NCBI GenBank assembly: GCA_032433765.1 | Contig: JAVIAB010000160.1 | Span: forward strand, 37,160,280 to 37,224,279 | DNA from: Megaustenia siamemsis | Lineage: Eukaryota; Mollusca; Gastropoda; Stylommatophora; Ariophantidae | Length of the DNA stretch: 64,000 nucleotides | Direction: 5' to 3' | In this document: positions 37,001-39,860 of the stretch, in pieces | Layout: each line of letters begins with the position of its first letter | Position numbering within the stretch: position 1 is the stretch's first letter | The notes under the pieces: model-generated | Database searches by the model: none | What the model was told of the DNA's origin: nothing | The model's input: only the letters and a program-made list of their open reading frames with translations | Made by a program: the position numbers and the translations under genes

Positions 37001-37104
37001 TCTCATATTAACTCACATTTTTATTAAAGTAATATTTTTTTAATGTGGTTCTTAAGCTTACATTTTATTCTTTACAGAGTGACGACTGGGAAAACTGGGA
37101 GTGA
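1032..37104 (+). CDS. BSDC1: BSD domain-containing protein 1 (BSDC1), nine exons
   Basis: Exons are 1032-1042, 9949-10015, 11825-11929, 13150-13302, 18516-18686, 19858-19996, 22150-23394, 33624-33736 and a terminal exon at 37078-37104, with a second copy at 36551-36577. All introns are GT-AG, and the phases join into 2031 nt including the stop, giving 676 residues. Order of parts: N-terminal W-rich segment with SWESWLGGW near residues 11-19; helical segment from exons 3-4; BSD domain about 139-205, with the family's FW pair at 179-180; acidic run 216-235; a long Ser/Thr/Asp-rich region to about 630; a conserved EDWEQDFDIELTEDDL segment from 635; and the DWENWE end. Human BSDC1, from memory about 430 residues, has the same MAEGE start, BSD domain and DWE-ending tail. 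Its molecular function is poorly known. The extra length here comes mainly from exon 7. Identity is secure; the 5' and 3' UTR limits are not defined. Confidence 0.93.
1505..2165 (+). mobile_element. LINE family B, 5'-truncated copy B1
   Basis: Broken reading frames encode the C-terminal part of a non-LTR retrotransposon polyprotein: LWKSKLISTNTKLRLFKSNV, then a basic C-terminus with KRKRGRPRETLRRTLLREAK and AQNRDKWRDLIK. The 3' end has the family's GCCGGCTATGGCTCGAAAGG tail followed by a short simple repeat. It is frameshifted near 1710 and 1790, so it is dead. Confidence 0.8.
2186..2337 (+). repeat. Dispersed repeat R4, copy 1
   Basis: Shares a run of matching blocks (GTTC..AATTATTT..GTTC.GAGTAA, GGTCGCTCT.GA, CTG.CATTA) with 49855-49960. 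The element class is not known. Confidence 0.4.
2338..4706 (+). mobile_element. LINE family A (RTE-like), degenerate copy A2
   Basis: Aligns along its length with the open copy at 6630-9499. It starts within the endonuclease domain (PDHRTENKIDHIC, YRGADVASDHHLL) and runs through reverse transcriptase (DEQAGFRKNRSCADQ, FIDYEKAFN, FADDIALLSHSHQQM) to the C-terminal basic region and the 3' end GAGCTGAAAGGTAGAAG. Several frameshifts and stops break it. I see no long flanking duplication around this copy. Confidence 0.85.
4707..5224. other. Intron 1 DNA between two LINE copies
   Basis: No coding similarity or repeat structure that I recognise. Confidence 0.4.
5225..6592 (+). mobile_element. LINE family B copy B2, interrupted
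   Basis: Reverse transcriptase and C-terminal remnants: ETGVKQGCIL near 5280, FADDIVLISSQINT near 5410, then after an insertion IYMEDKPVEEIDHFIYLGSD and AMSFRNLEKLWKSKLISTNT. The end is the family tail GGCTCGAAAGGTCGATCGAT with (GATA)n and (GACA)n. A minus-strand family-C fragment is inserted at 5478-5785. The tail and its 3' flank lie inside the left repeat that borders the family-A LINE. Confidence 0.85.
5478..5785 (-). mobile_element. LINE family C fragment inserted in B2
   Basis: Reverse-complement reading gives the family-C C-terminus, ending in the segment that family C elsewhere writes as TVDRRLWKDMITYANRYGT. The host LINE B resumes at AATCAATAGCCAGC. The junctions show an 11-bp direct repeat AATRAATCAAT at about 5466 and 5784, an ordinary short target duplication. 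Confidence 0.7.
6479..6629 (+). repeat. Left copy of 150-bp direct repeat flanking LINE A1
   Basis: Near-identical to 9500-9649; the only difference I see is one extra G in a G-run near 6521. The repeat contains the 3' tail of LINE B2 (GATA/GACA repeats) plus unique flank ending GAGCCAGCCTTCT. A family-A LINE lies exactly between the copies, so this reads as its target-site duplication. Confidence 0.85.
6630..9499 (-). mobile_element. LINE family A (RTE-like) copy A1, nearly complete ORF
   Basis: A 2.87-kb minus-strand insertion bounded on both sides by a 150-bp direct repeat. Its 3' end at 6630 is the family terminus with a short GAAG-type tail. Its 5' end at 9499 falls inside the reading frame (AAE just before the first ATG), so about the first 40-50 residues of the polyprotein are missing. 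There are no frameshifts over 923 codons and the repeats are almost identical, so the insertion is recent. Confidence 0.9.
6719..9490 (-). CDS. RTE-like LINE endonuclease-reverse transcriptase (923 codons, 5'-truncated)
   Basis: An apurinic-endonuclease-like domain fills about residues 1-230. It has CETRW at 12-16, GDLNAKVG at 123-130, and SDHHLL at 218-223 preceded by YRGAD. A Lys/Glu-rich linker follows. Reverse transcriptase spans about 460-770, with DEQAGFRKNRS at 556-566, FIDYEKAFDSLD at 592-603, RQGCLLSP at 652-659 and the catalytic FADD at 693-696. A basic C-terminus with QRRRWRWIGHTLRKP and GKRQRGRPRNSW ends at MGKT. The NIDHI-type PDHRTENQIDHI block resembles the RTE/BovB group; clade is inference. 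The likely true start lies upstream of the truncation, so the strand-incising asparagine usually found near the start (WN motif) is absent, and the protein is probably not a competent endonuclease. The stop after MGKT falls where copy A2 has TGG, so about 20 C-terminal residues are also lost here and in copy A3. Confidence 0.88.
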   Translation of the reverse strand: MINYKIDILGMCETRWLGAERIKLNTGEMILSSGHQEPGAQHSEGVAIMLSKNAQKTLIEWEAVGPRLVRATFRTTKNKIKLHIIQCYAPTNDKDDSVKDDFYKQLQWQMDARRAKDIIILMGDLNAKVGSDNRGFEEIMGKHGLGDINENGEIFVNFCALNQMSLGGTIFQHKRIHKATWVSPDHRTENQIDHICINNKFKSSLQDVKVYRGADIASDHHLLLAKLKIKLKRYNTTNKGRKYFNVGFLKEQGIKDKFAVTISNKYQVLQQLENTINIEDHWKQVKNIWKETCEETLGKRERQNKAWMTAETLDKIKERKNKKADIYKSKTRSNKAKTQEAYTEVNKEVRRCIKRDKRKYIDELAKEAEEAANKGNMKELYNSTKKLGGKYKQINAFIKDKKGNLLSNIREQMERWKEHFEELLNRPGSNNPPDILPAEEELHVNCGKPSKEEIMKAIKLLKDGKATGPDEIPSEAIKADINTSTKMLQDLLDKIWEREEIPKDWREGYMIKLPKKGSLQECTNYRGIMLLSVPGKILGRIILERLKEAIEKHLRDEQAGFRKNRSCADQITTLRIIVEQSLELKSPLYIGFIDYEKAFDSLDRRMLWKLLSHYGIPIKFINLIKTMYEGTKCSVVHEGQLTEAFEIRTGVRQGCLLSPFLFLLAIDWIMKITQNNRNGIQWSLTKQLDDLDFADDIALLSHSHQQMQDKMSILDERSQQLGLKINRDKTNIMRINAVGNNHIKLGEIPLLDVQSYIYLGSNIDKEGGTENDTKIRISKARGAFIALGNIWKSKEIRLNTKIKIFNSNVKSVLLYGCETWRMTKLTITKVQTFINGCLRRIKGWKWQDKVTNVELWKCTGQIPVDKEIQRRRWRWIGHTLRKPTESITQQALFWNPQGKRQRGRPRNSWRRQIEAEMKMMGKT
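9500..9649 (+). repeat. Right copy of 150-bp direct repeat flanking LINE A1
   Basis: Matches 6479-6629 apart from one missing G. It starts AAAATTTAGATAAG and ends GAGCCAGCCTTCT. After it comes unique intron DNA leading to exon 2. Confidence 0.85.
9949..10015 (+). CDS. BSDC1: BSDC1 exon 2
   Basis: Acceptor tattacag, donor gtaattcg. It encodes EITSNNSWESWLGGWVQTAK and EK, closing the codon split with exon 1 and ending in phase 0. The tryptophan pattern and the VQTAKEK end match the N-terminus of BSDC1 (human WWRSWLQQSYQAVKEK). Confidence 0.9.
10605..10862 (-). mobile_element. tRNA-derived SINE-1, full copy
   Basis: On the minus strand it begins GGGAGCCGCGATAGCTCAGT, with an A-box-like TAGCTCAGTGGTTAG and a B-box-like GTTTGATCCC. 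The body contains CCCAGCCTTAAATGGGTACC and the end is TACTTTACTT-like. Flanks 10590-10604 and 10863-10877 form a 15-bp duplication with 13 matches (TGAT..., ...TCATGGTA). It lies in BSDC1 intron 2. Confidence 0.85.
10863..11824. other. Intron 2, AT-rich unique DNA
   Basis: No gene or recognised repeat. The last bases carry the polypyrimidine tract and acceptor of exon 3. Confidence 0.4.
11825..11929 (+). CDS. BSDC1: BSDC1 exon 3
   Basis: 35 codons after the acceptor tttgcag. The donor is taken as gtcagt, because the frame must leave in phase 0 to meet exon 4. It encodes SSSAFEIVKKDLAEFTCTIQ and 15 more residues. The same segment of human BSDC1 reads SSEALEFMKRDLTEFTQVVQ. A later gt at 11936 would break the phase. 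Confidence 0.88.
12062..12345 (-). mobile_element. LINE family C fragment
   Basis: Aligns with the minus-strand family-C fragment at 5478-5785 (ATCATGTGCCACACC, CCACAATCTTCTATCTACTG, CATGCCATGACACCAAGCT). It is the C-terminal coding end only, in BSDC1 intron 3. Confidence 0.65.
12346..13149. other. Intron 3, unique AT-rich DNA
   Basis: T-runs and AT-rich DNA; nothing recognised before the exon 4 acceptor. Confidence 0.4.
13150..13302 (+). CDS. BSDC1: BSDC1 exon 4
   Basis: 51 codons between acceptor tttctacag and donor gtgagt. It holds NRVKAGLTSFLDNISRVL, which aligns with human EKMKKGLSDFLGVISDTF, and then PPDDDYIPMKVAPDGSGLYD. It enters and leaves in phase 0. The DNA around its donor was later duplicated in tandem (13303-13890). 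Confidence 0.92.
13303..13890 (+). repeat. Tandem duplication of the exon 4 donor region
   Basis: The first about 100 bases of intron 4 occur twice in tandem: once from 13303, later split by a retroposon at 13359-13735, and again from 13796. The second copy starts with GTGAGTCTCAGTATTTTTG, directly after TTGTAG, so a complete extra donor-like site follows an acceptor-like AG. Confidence 0.7.
13359..13735 (+). mobile_element. SINE-like retroposon with LINE-D 3' tail
   Basis: An insertion flanked by AGAGCATCATCATC-type duplications at about 13345-13359 and 13733-13747. The 5' part (CTCCTTGTTGTGGGGATGGG onward, with CCTCAGCCTCGAAAGGGCCC) has no tRNA-like boxes that I can see. The last 95 bases (ATTACAAAAGACAGTAAAAT to CGAACGAAAGATAGATAGA) match the 3' end of LINE family D seen at 25241 and 56462. 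Such shared tails are known for SINEs that use a partner LINE's reverse transcriptase. Confidence 0.65.
14209..15270 (+). repeat. 43-bp minisatellite, about 25 units
   Basis: The unit is TCTAATGGAATCTTATAGGG plus AGGTTCAACAAAGTGTTCAGTGA in two halves. Variants carry GGACCAACAAAG for GGTTCAACAAAG, GGAGTCTTTTAGGG, and CACTGG for CAGTGA, arranged in blocks that suggest higher-order duplication. One unit near 14686 is shortened. It lies in intron 4. There are no spacers, so it is not a CRISPR array. Confidence 0.95.
15271..15690 (-). mobile_element. Dispersed retroposon R1, copy 1
   Basis: Matches 53026-53450 and 57785-58185 over about 390 bases (CATCATACGATATCATCATT, CACAGCTCACAGTGTACACA, CACCATATTGATCAGAAGTT). 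At its + strand left edge is a short TATAGTTA repeat. In other copies this edge is (AACTATA)n on the opposite strand, so I read the element as minus with a simple-repeat 3' tail. Confidence 0.7.
15812..16004 (-). mobile_element. tRNA-derived SINE
   Basis: On the minus strand it starts GGGGCCTCAGTAGTCTAGTT, with A-box-like TAGTCTAGTTGG and B-box-like GTTCAATTCCC about 60 bases on. A body containing AACCCAGCCTCTTGCATAAA follows. The head is a tRNA relic, not a functional tRNA. Confidence 0.65.
16690..17045 (+). repeat. Possible dispersed repeat R3, copy 1
   Basis: The end segment (AAGCGGATATGGGAAGTTCC, CAGCAGTGAGACTTATTTCAT) resembles 39750-39815 and 57410-57455. The rest is not seen elsewhere. 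Weak call. Confidence 0.35.
17046..17564. other. Intron 4 DNA without recognised content
   Basis: Short open frames occur on both strands, but with no coding signal or repeat match. Confidence 0.35.
17565..18349 (+). repeat. 112-bp tandem array, about seven units
   Basis: Units begin AAGGCCTTACTTACCTTCCA at about 17657, 17769, 17880, 18032, 18144 and 18256. Each contains ACATGGAAACAGACACAATG and CAACTGGTAGGGATTGAAGA. A degenerate unit precedes them, and one spacing is enlarged to about 152 by a partial extra unit. It lies in intron 4. The minus-strand open frames here are by-products of the repeats. Confidence 0.9.
18516..18686 (+). CDS. BSDC1: BSDC1 exon 5 (start of BSD domain)
   Basis: 57 codons between acceptor tattttccag and donor gtatgt. 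ARLHAIQLDASTYMDTPEGP leads into the first half of the BSD domain (SELLVSKVEVRALYTKL). This is close to human ARLYSLQSDPATYCNEPDGP and SELLVGSPSIRALYTKM. Confidence 0.95.
18709..19170 (+). repeat. Tandem array of about 45-53 bp units, about ten copies
   Basis: Each unit has AATGTCTTCTTCCTTCCTTG followed by TATGTACAATATAGGCAATA, with a variable extra TGGCAATATAAAA. It starts 22 bases after the exon 5 donor. The minus strand is open through several units because of the composition, not because it codes. Confidence 0.9.
19171..19475 (-). mobile_element. Possible LINE C-terminal remnant
   Basis: Minus-strand reading gives RQWNLIGHAMRRG and a basic stretch like the C-termini of the LINEs in this window, with frameshifts. 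It does not match families A-E or N closely enough to assign. Confidence 0.3.
19858..19996 (+). CDS. BSDC1: BSDC1 exon 6 (end of BSD domain)
   Basis: Acceptor attatag, donor gtattat. It encodes VPTEVSHAEFWQRYFYRVHQ followed by a basic/acidic helix ending NWD. It contains the invariant FW pair of BSD domains and leaves one base of the next codon, which exon 7 completes as Asp. Confidence 0.95.
20357..20535 (-). mobile_element. LINE family B short fragment
   Basis: Contains GATGCCTGCTGCTGTTGGCT, TCAGCATTCTTTTCATTGTT and TCTCTAGGGCGGCCTCTTTG. These match the minus-strand B copies at 35040-35160 and 36130-36200 (read in reverse). It lies in intron 6. Confidence 0.6.
20560..21165 (+). repeat. Degenerate 30-35 bp repeats around a SINE insertion
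   Basis: Imperfect reiterations of a unit like GACAGTGTCATGGTRCTGTA plus TAAATTTTGGC occur before 20721 and after 21094. Weaker copies start near 20095. The chimeric SINE at 20722-21093 is inserted within the array. Confidence 0.55.
20722..21093 (-). mobile_element. Chimeric SINE: SINE-2 head joined to full SINE-1
   Basis: Bordered by perfect 13-bp repeats TTGGCCCTGTCAT at 20709-20721 and 21094-21106. On the minus strand it begins with the tRNA-like head of SINE-2 (GTGTCCGGTTAGCGCAATCG, B box GGTTCGTACCC, to CCCTAAAAATTAGT). It switches at 20986/20987 to a complete SINE-1 (GGGAGCCGTGATAGCTCAGT to the TACTTTACTT end and a T-run on that strand). One duplication encloses both, so it entered as a single unit. 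Confidence 0.85.
21432..21660 (-). mobile_element. SINE with the SINE-2 tail and a different head
   Basis: Minus-strand reading gives GAGTACCTCCGAAGTCGGAG, CTGCCTGTGCGGCGAGGGAC and GGGACTTCGTCAGATGTAGA, then a poly(A)-like end. This central and 3' part matches SINE-2 at 62890-63030. The upstream part (CCTGGTCTCAGCAGTGAGGC) does not match the SINE-2 head, so two SINE families share a central domain. Confidence 0.6.
21840..21978 (-). mobile_element. tRNA-derived SINE head
   Basis: Minus strand: GGGGCTGGGTGGTCTAGAGA with A-box-like GGTCTAGAGATAAG and B-box-like GTATTCAATTCCC. The body then fades into AT-rich DNA. Probably an old, truncated SINE, in intron 6 about 170 bases before exon 7. Confidence 0.55.
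22150..23394 (+). CDS. BSDC1: BSDC1 exon 7 (long disordered region)
   Basis: One 1245-nt exon, about 415 residues, after acceptor attccacag and before donor gtgggt. It starts with an Asp-rich run (DDDDDWSGGDDDEDNHSDWE) and continues as Ser/Thr/Asp/Glu/Pro-rich sequence with no domain I recognise, so it is probably disordered. The matching part of human BSDC1 is much shorter. Reading through the donor meets a stop at 23441, so retention of the intron would give a short tail. Confidence 0.9.
23395..23471. other. Start of intron 7
   Basis: Donor followed by short unique DNA before a minus-strand family-B LINE begins. Nothing else is seen. Confidence 0.5.
23516..24677. mobile_element. Solo LTR of an LTR retrotransposon
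   Basis: A 1162-bp segment with TG...CA termini (TGTGGCAGTC ... CACTGTAACA) inserted in the tail of LINE B3. The LINE sequence resumes exactly at GGGCATAGACCC. It is flanked by the 4-bp repeat GTAG (23512-23515 and 24678-24681). There is no internal coding region and no second LTR, which suits loss by LTR recombination. Orientation is unsure; TTTATT motifs near the left end would be AATAAA signals if it is minus. Confidence 0.7.
25049..25240 (-). repeat. Left copy of about 195-bp duplication around LINE D1
   Basis: Part of LINE B3 (from AGTATTTTCCTTAGAC to CTGCTTTAGCTA) that recurs at 25707-25902 with roughly 9% differences by eye. The RNase H-type LINE fragment sits exactly between the two copies. 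Confidence 0.7.
25241..25706 (-). mobile_element. LINE family D (RNase H-type) 3' fragment D1
   Basis: Minus-strand ORF with HCGIPGNEKADQLAKEGSTG, the C-terminal signature of an RNase H domain (His in the SHCGI motif, Asp in the NEKAD motif). It is followed by IIIRLRTGRNRLHSHMYTKF, a Cys-containing CGQAPQTAEHILQDC and TEYSRLRK. The element is 5'-truncated at the RNase H motif and ends at its GAACGAAAGATAGATA tail. A copy with the same gene end is at 56462-57010. Confidence 0.8.
25707..25902 (-). repeat. Right copy of about 195-bp duplication around LINE D1
   Basis: Second copy of the LINE B3 segment. From here the B3 element continues without a break into its reverse transcriptase region, so the order is left flank copy, LINE D1, right flank copy. 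Confidence 0.7.
27063..27459. other. Intron 7 DNA without recognised content
   Basis: AT-rich DNA with short open frames and no match to the repeat families defined here. Confidence 0.35.
27460..27830 (-). mobile_element. LINE family E, deleted copy E2
   Basis: Minus-strand pieces MKCVECMTGSSLRIKDQCEE and RKAKDCKLYFISVVKGKRG match the C-terminus of copy E1 (MKCVRRMIGNSLRDKIRNEE, RRAKDHKLYLPLTLKGR), with an internal deletion joining them. Confidence 0.65.
27905..29053 (-). mobile_element. LINE family E copy E1
   Basis: Minus-strand frames hold reverse transcriptase with VRSGVRQGCVLSPLLFITYM, LLFVDDQALIHETIEDLQEH (FVDD in place of FADD) and KYNMKINIDKTEVMN. The C-terminal part follows: GSLMTNDNSQTAEIESRCNK, TSTEMKCVRRMIGNSLRDK, RPKGRPRKRWVDGILEALGN. 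Two or three frameshifts separate them. The 5' end abuts a TTAA-bounded repeat at 29054. Confidence 0.8.
29054..29285 (+). mobile_element. Relic of the TTAA-bounded MITE
   Basis: Starts TTAACTCTTTCAGCACGTAA and follows the left half of the element at 35488-35775 (TTTTATCAATGCAATGGAAA, AATTGAACAA-type). I cannot find its right terminal inverted repeat, so it is truncated or too diverged. Confidence 0.5.
29286..29944. other. Intron 7 AT-rich DNA
   Basis: No recognised genes or repeats. Confidence 0.35.
29945..30420 (-). mobile_element. LINE family E fragment E3
   Basis: The left part (AGCTTGTTAAACTCCTCTGC, GATGGGTTGGCTAACTTACA) matches E1 around 28700-28760, read as DICKLANPSEAEEFNKLLF. The remainder to 30420 is LINE-like but diverged. 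It contains stops in all frames. Confidence 0.6.
30530..30729 (+). other. Possible alternative terminal exon in intron 7
   Basis: An AG at 30528-30529 (ttaaccag) is followed by a 65-codon frame, lysine-rich and then polar (KAKKKKVPHNSFCNSILENK ... SMDMSSVQQG), ending in TGA. It enters in exactly the phase that exon 7 leaves (one base). The pyrimidine tract is poor and no family match is known to me, so this is only a candidate. Confidence 0.25.
31218..31543 (+). repeat. 27-bp minisatellite, 12 units
   Basis: The unit GGGCCTAAGTTATGCTTGCC TATTCAT is repeated with single-base variants (AGGTTATG, TATTTATG, TGTGTC). Because 27 is a multiple of three, two frames stay open and give nine-residue repeats such as MGLSYACLF. 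I regard these as a by-product. Confidence 0.95.
31990..32200 (+). mobile_element. tRNA-derived SINE, degenerate
   Basis: The head GGTCAGGTGCGCGCATCAAT and a B-box-like GTTCAAAACCC 60 bases on are followed by a body with TTTTTTCTATTGGGTGTGAA. It is old and its ends are not defined. Confidence 0.45.
32201..33623. other. Intron 7, AT-rich DNA up to exon 8
   Basis: Long A/T runs and a short (AT)n near 33199. No coding or repeat structure recognised. Confidence 0.4.
33624..33736 (+). CDS. BSDC1: BSDC1 exon 8
   Basis: Acceptor ttgttccag, donor gtgagt. With the base carried from exon 7 it encodes EIGLEEDWEQDFDIELTEDD followed by an 18-residue helix. Human BSDC1 has ISEDWEKDFDLDMTEEEV here. It leaves in phase 0, as the terminal exon requires. 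Confidence 0.93.
33795..34140 (-). mobile_element. LINE C-terminal fragment F with internal tandem duplication
   Basis: Minus strand reads HQKTWQAEKNINGSHGSRKR, RWGRPRRRWFRDIKEILNMT, EDVGDLARDRHFFQMDDDEC. The last 77 bases (RDR..FLQM..CN.LQST) occur twice in tandem. The family differs from A-E. Confidence 0.6.
34145..34405 (+). mobile_element. LINE family C C-terminal fragment
   Basis: Plus-strand reading ISNIRKKQSSFFGHVIRREQ, LEYIVTTGKIEG, then stops, then LWRDTITYASRPGT. Matches 43800-44090. It sits tail to tail against fragment F. Confidence 0.7.
34930..35350 (-). mobile_element. LINE family B fragment B4
   Basis: Tail TCTATTGTCCTTTCGAGCCG at the left and minus-strand coding MDAFENKCLRKILHLLWHQI, KRKRWLYFGHVMRRDKRISK at the right, with deletions between. 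Confidence 0.7.
35488..35775 (+). mobile_element. piggyBac-like MITE
   Basis: A 288-bp element bounded by TTAA at both ends, with inverted termini CTCTTTCCGTAC and GTACAGAAAGAG. It has no coding capacity. TTAA targets and CYCTTT-type ends are typical of piggyBac-group MITEs. A diverged left half is at 29054. Confidence 0.65.
35826..36392 (+). mobile_element. LINE family B 3' fragment B5
   Basis: Starts ATCAGCACAAACACAAAACT (ISTNTKL) and runs through the C-terminus GKRKRGRPRKTLRRTLMRQA, AQNRDKWRDLIKDLYKD to the tail CTCAAAAGGTCAATAAATAG. Flanks ATTGAGAGTGGCGCAAAC and ATTGAGAGTAGCAAC form an ordinary short target duplication of about 15 bp. Confidence 0.8.
36442..36598 (+). repeat. Left copy of about 150-bp duplication (acceptor + exon 9a)
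   Basis: Aligns with 36977-37125: AACTCACAT, TTTTTTTAAT, TTAAGC.TACATTTTATTCTTT, the 27-base exon, and ATGAATAAGGCATTTC. The intron parts have diverged clearly, while the coding bases are identical. Confidence 0.75.
36551..36577 (+). CDS. BSDC1: BSDC1 terminal exon, upstream copy (9a)
   Basis: Acceptor attcttttcag followed by SDDWENWE and a stop. This is an exact coding duplicate of 37078-37104. It lies in a direct repeat of about 150 bp produced around a LINE insertion. If used, the transcript would run into LINE sequence for its 3' UTR. Which copy is used cannot be told from the sequence. Confidence 0.7.
   Translation, partial: SDDWENWE
36600..36976 (+). mobile_element. LINE family A 3' fragment A3
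   Basis: Corresponds to the C-terminal part of A1 (GAGGAGCCTTCATTGCACTA, AAGAGGTGGAAGCAGAGATG, GGGGAAGACATGAAATGATC) and ends at GAGTTGAAAGGAAGAAGAAG. It carries an internal deletion. It lies precisely between the two copies of the last BSDC1 exon. Confidence 0.85.
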
Positions 37105-37125
37105 TCAACATGAATAAGGCATTTC
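36977..37125 (+). repeat. Right copy of about 150-bp duplication (acceptor + exon 9b)
   Basis: Second copy of the intron end, acceptor, exon and first 3' UTR bases. Beyond 37125 the sequence is unique and continues as the 3' UTR. Confidence 0.75.
37078..37104 (+). CDS. BSDC1: BSDC1 terminal exon, downstream copy (9b)
   Basis: Acceptor attctttacag followed by SDDWENWE and a stop. The unique DNA after it, with an AATAAA at 37383, looks like the original 3' UTR, so I take this copy as the one that kept its native 3' end. Confidence 0.8.
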   Translation, partial: SDDWENWE

Positions 37126-37382
37126 TTGCAGCCCGGTCATTGTGCTTGGGATGTACTGATGGGAAATTATCATTTTTGTAATGCTCCACTGGGGGATGTT
37201 CATTGTATTTGTGACAGTGGGACATTGTATTTGTGACATTACTTTGTTTTAAATATATGTCACAGAAAGACATCATTATATTTTATATTTGATTTTCTCA
37301 TTTCTAGGTATAGAAATGTAATTGTAATTTGAAATGTTTATAAGAAAATTGTAATTGTTTTTCAAATTTGATATTATTTAAT

Positions 37383-37388
37383 AATAAA
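37383..37388 (+). promoter_or_regulatory. Likely BSDC1 polyadenylation signal
   Basis: AATAAA about 280 bases after the stop of the downstream terminal exon, within an AT-rich stretch. Another AATAAA at 38442 is further off, beyond a tandem array. Confidence 0.5.
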
Positions 37389-37651
37389 TTGTTGCATAAA
37401 AGTTACTTGGATGCTAAGTTTATAGCTATAGTCATATAGTGGCAGAGTCACTGTGTTCTGATTGGTGGATGGACAGATTCCTAAAGATATCCTCCAATAA
37501 TGTGGTCTATGGCAAAAGAAGATCCTTCCATTGCAACAAGGACTCAGTGTAAATGTGGACTCAAAGGAGATTGATGTAGAAAAATTGACTGGGAAGCACT
37601 TGTCAAAGACTAGATTCTGCTCCAGGCAGACATTAAACTCAGGCCTGCCAG

Positions 37652-38033
37652 CAGACAAATTTAAATTGAGGCAGACTGCCAGATCTGAACAAACTTACAT
37701 TGGAACAGACTACCAACTCTAGACAAATTCAAATTGAGACAGTGCAAATTATAAACAAATTCAAATTGAAATAGACTACCAACTCTAACAAATTCAAATT
37801 GAGTCAGTCTGTCAATCACAGACAAATTCAAATTGAGACAGACTACCAATTTTAGACAAATTCAAATTGAGACAGACTACCAACTTTAAATAAATTCATT
37901 TTGAGACAGACTACTAACTCTAGACAAATTCAAATTGAGACAGGTTACCAACCCTAACAAATTAAAATTGAGACAAACTACCAATTCTAGACAAATATTC
38001 AAATTGAGGCAGGCTACCAATGCTAGACAAACA
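37652..38033 (+). repeat. 34-bp tandem array downstream of BSDC1
   Basis: About eleven imperfect units of GACAAATTCAAATTGAGACA followed by GACTACCAACTCTA. Minus-strand open frames with FEFVRVGSLFQ-type repeats are by-products. Confidence 0.9.
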
Positions 38034-38450
38034 CTAAGAAAGAAACAATGACCTCTGACGATCTCTTGACATAGTTATCAAATTTCTTATGTCTTTAAAC
38101 ATGCCAGCACATGACTATAGTTACTATGGCTGACAAAATACTTAGGGCTTTCTCTCTTCAGCAGATTAATATCTAAGATTATCTTTGCTGTTTCAAAGAA
38201 CATTACAATGAACTTATTTGTTTGGGTTTTCTTTGTGTGCGTGATAAATGTATATTAACAGTTGAGTTATAAGCATCCATTCATAACATATTTACTTCAT
38301 TGTCGTTGGCAAACAAGTAATTTCTGCATACTATCTTTGTACATTTCATGTCTTCACATTGTAGATAACTAAGTTACCACTATATTCAAATATATTTGCA
38401 CAAACTAATACCAATTAAAATAGGAAGTGAATAAATACAATAAAGATTTG

Positions 38451-38604
38451 GTTATTTGTTTATGGAAGGCCCCGGTATCACTGCAAACGAATTAAGATCC
38501 ATAATTGCTCAACCGCCCGTGCCAGCGTAATCATCCGAATTAATATCTCATCTCCCAAACAAAGAAAGGTAACTGTAGTCCCCATCGTAGCATTCTCAGC
38601 ACAC
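38451..38604 (-). mobile_element. Retroposon R1, short copy with 16-bp target duplication
   Basis: Matches the + strand left end of other R1 copies (GGAAGGCCCCGGTATCACTG, CTCAACCGCCCGTGCCAG). Perfect repeats ATACAATAAAGATTTG at 38435-38450 and 38605-38620 enclose it. Confidence 0.8.
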
Positions 38605-38929
38605 ATACAATAAAGATTTGAACTAAAAGCTGAATTTTGCATTTTATTTATTTAGTTATTTTATTTTTACACCATCTTTAACCTTCAAATCTCCATCGTC
38701 AATTGATTGTTATTATATATAAATATAATATTTTTATAGTATAATTATGATTACTAACACACTGGAATAAGATCAATAATCTTAATGGTCACCCGTTGTA
38801 AACTTTTCTGGAAAATGTGAGCTCTTGTTTGAGTGATGATCCCAGGAGCTGTGAACTTTTACACTTTATGCTTATTGCCAGATAGTTCAGCATTTGTGAC
38901 TCACTCAAGGTTATTGTGTTTTGATATAG

Positions 38930-39120
38930 GATACAGCATTAAGTGGGTTTTGTGTCTTTCAGTGGTGGCAAATGATAAGGTGGTGTTTCCTTAGGACCTA
39001 CATATTTTGGGCATTATTTATATGAATCTTGGTGAACCTAGAAGCTATTGGTTAGGTTTGACCCTAGCCTCTGGTCCTAAGTAGTTCAGTTCACTAACCA
39101 CTGCTTTAACATGGCTACAA
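38930..39120 (-). mobile_element. SINE-1-like, degenerate
   Basis: Contains GTAGTTCAGTTCACTAACCA and ATTGGTTAGGTTTGACCCTA, which correspond on the minus strand to the SINE-1 head and B box. Much diverged. Confidence 0.6.
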
Positions 39121-39654
39121 TATATCTATAATTTTCTAATTGAATTCTTATTATTCTATTTTTTTTCCCCCTCATATTTGCCATTGACTCATTAAGTTCT
39201 CCATCTTAGTGTAGGCACTGCATGCACAATTTGTTTTTAGATCTTTTAATATAATTTTTCTAATGGAAGTGACTAATTCATTCTCTTATTCGCTTATCTC
39301 CTACAACACCACCAATCAGACAGCCATGGTTGACTGGATTTTCCTCCATAACTAAGCATGTATATTTATTTACTTGTCATTTTGTTTCATTCAAAATTCA
39401 TTGATTCATGATATGATATTCACATGAATTTTGACAATATTGTGTGATTATTGCAATTTATTATTGTGGTTTTTTTATTTCTGCAGTTCATTTCAGGGGA
39501 TGGAGGGGGCATCCACTGATTCACTGGTTTTCAACCATCTTGTCTTTTAGAACACATTCCTGACTAGCATTGGTGCAAGGTAGGCATAATTTACATGTTC
39601 ATTCTAAATATATAGTTGGACAGAAAAGATCACGAGGTTAAAAGTCATTACCAA

Positions 39655-39860
39655 ATTTTCAATCCCGTCTGCTTAGTAGGAAATGATGTGTCAACAATCA
39701 ATATCTGACATGGACAGTCAAAACATGCTTCAAGAGAGACAATCAGTGAAGTGGATATGGGGATGCCCTGATAGCAGTGAAGATTATTCCATGGATATAT
39801 AAATAGGCCCCACATGGTGAGGTTTGAGTTGTAACCTGTGTTATCTGAATATCTACATGC
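39655..39860 (+). repeat. Possible dispersed repeat R3, copy 2
   Basis: GTGGATATGGGGATGCCCTG and AGCAGTGAAGATTATTCCATGG resemble 16998-17045 and 57410-57455. Class unknown. Confidence 0.35.
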
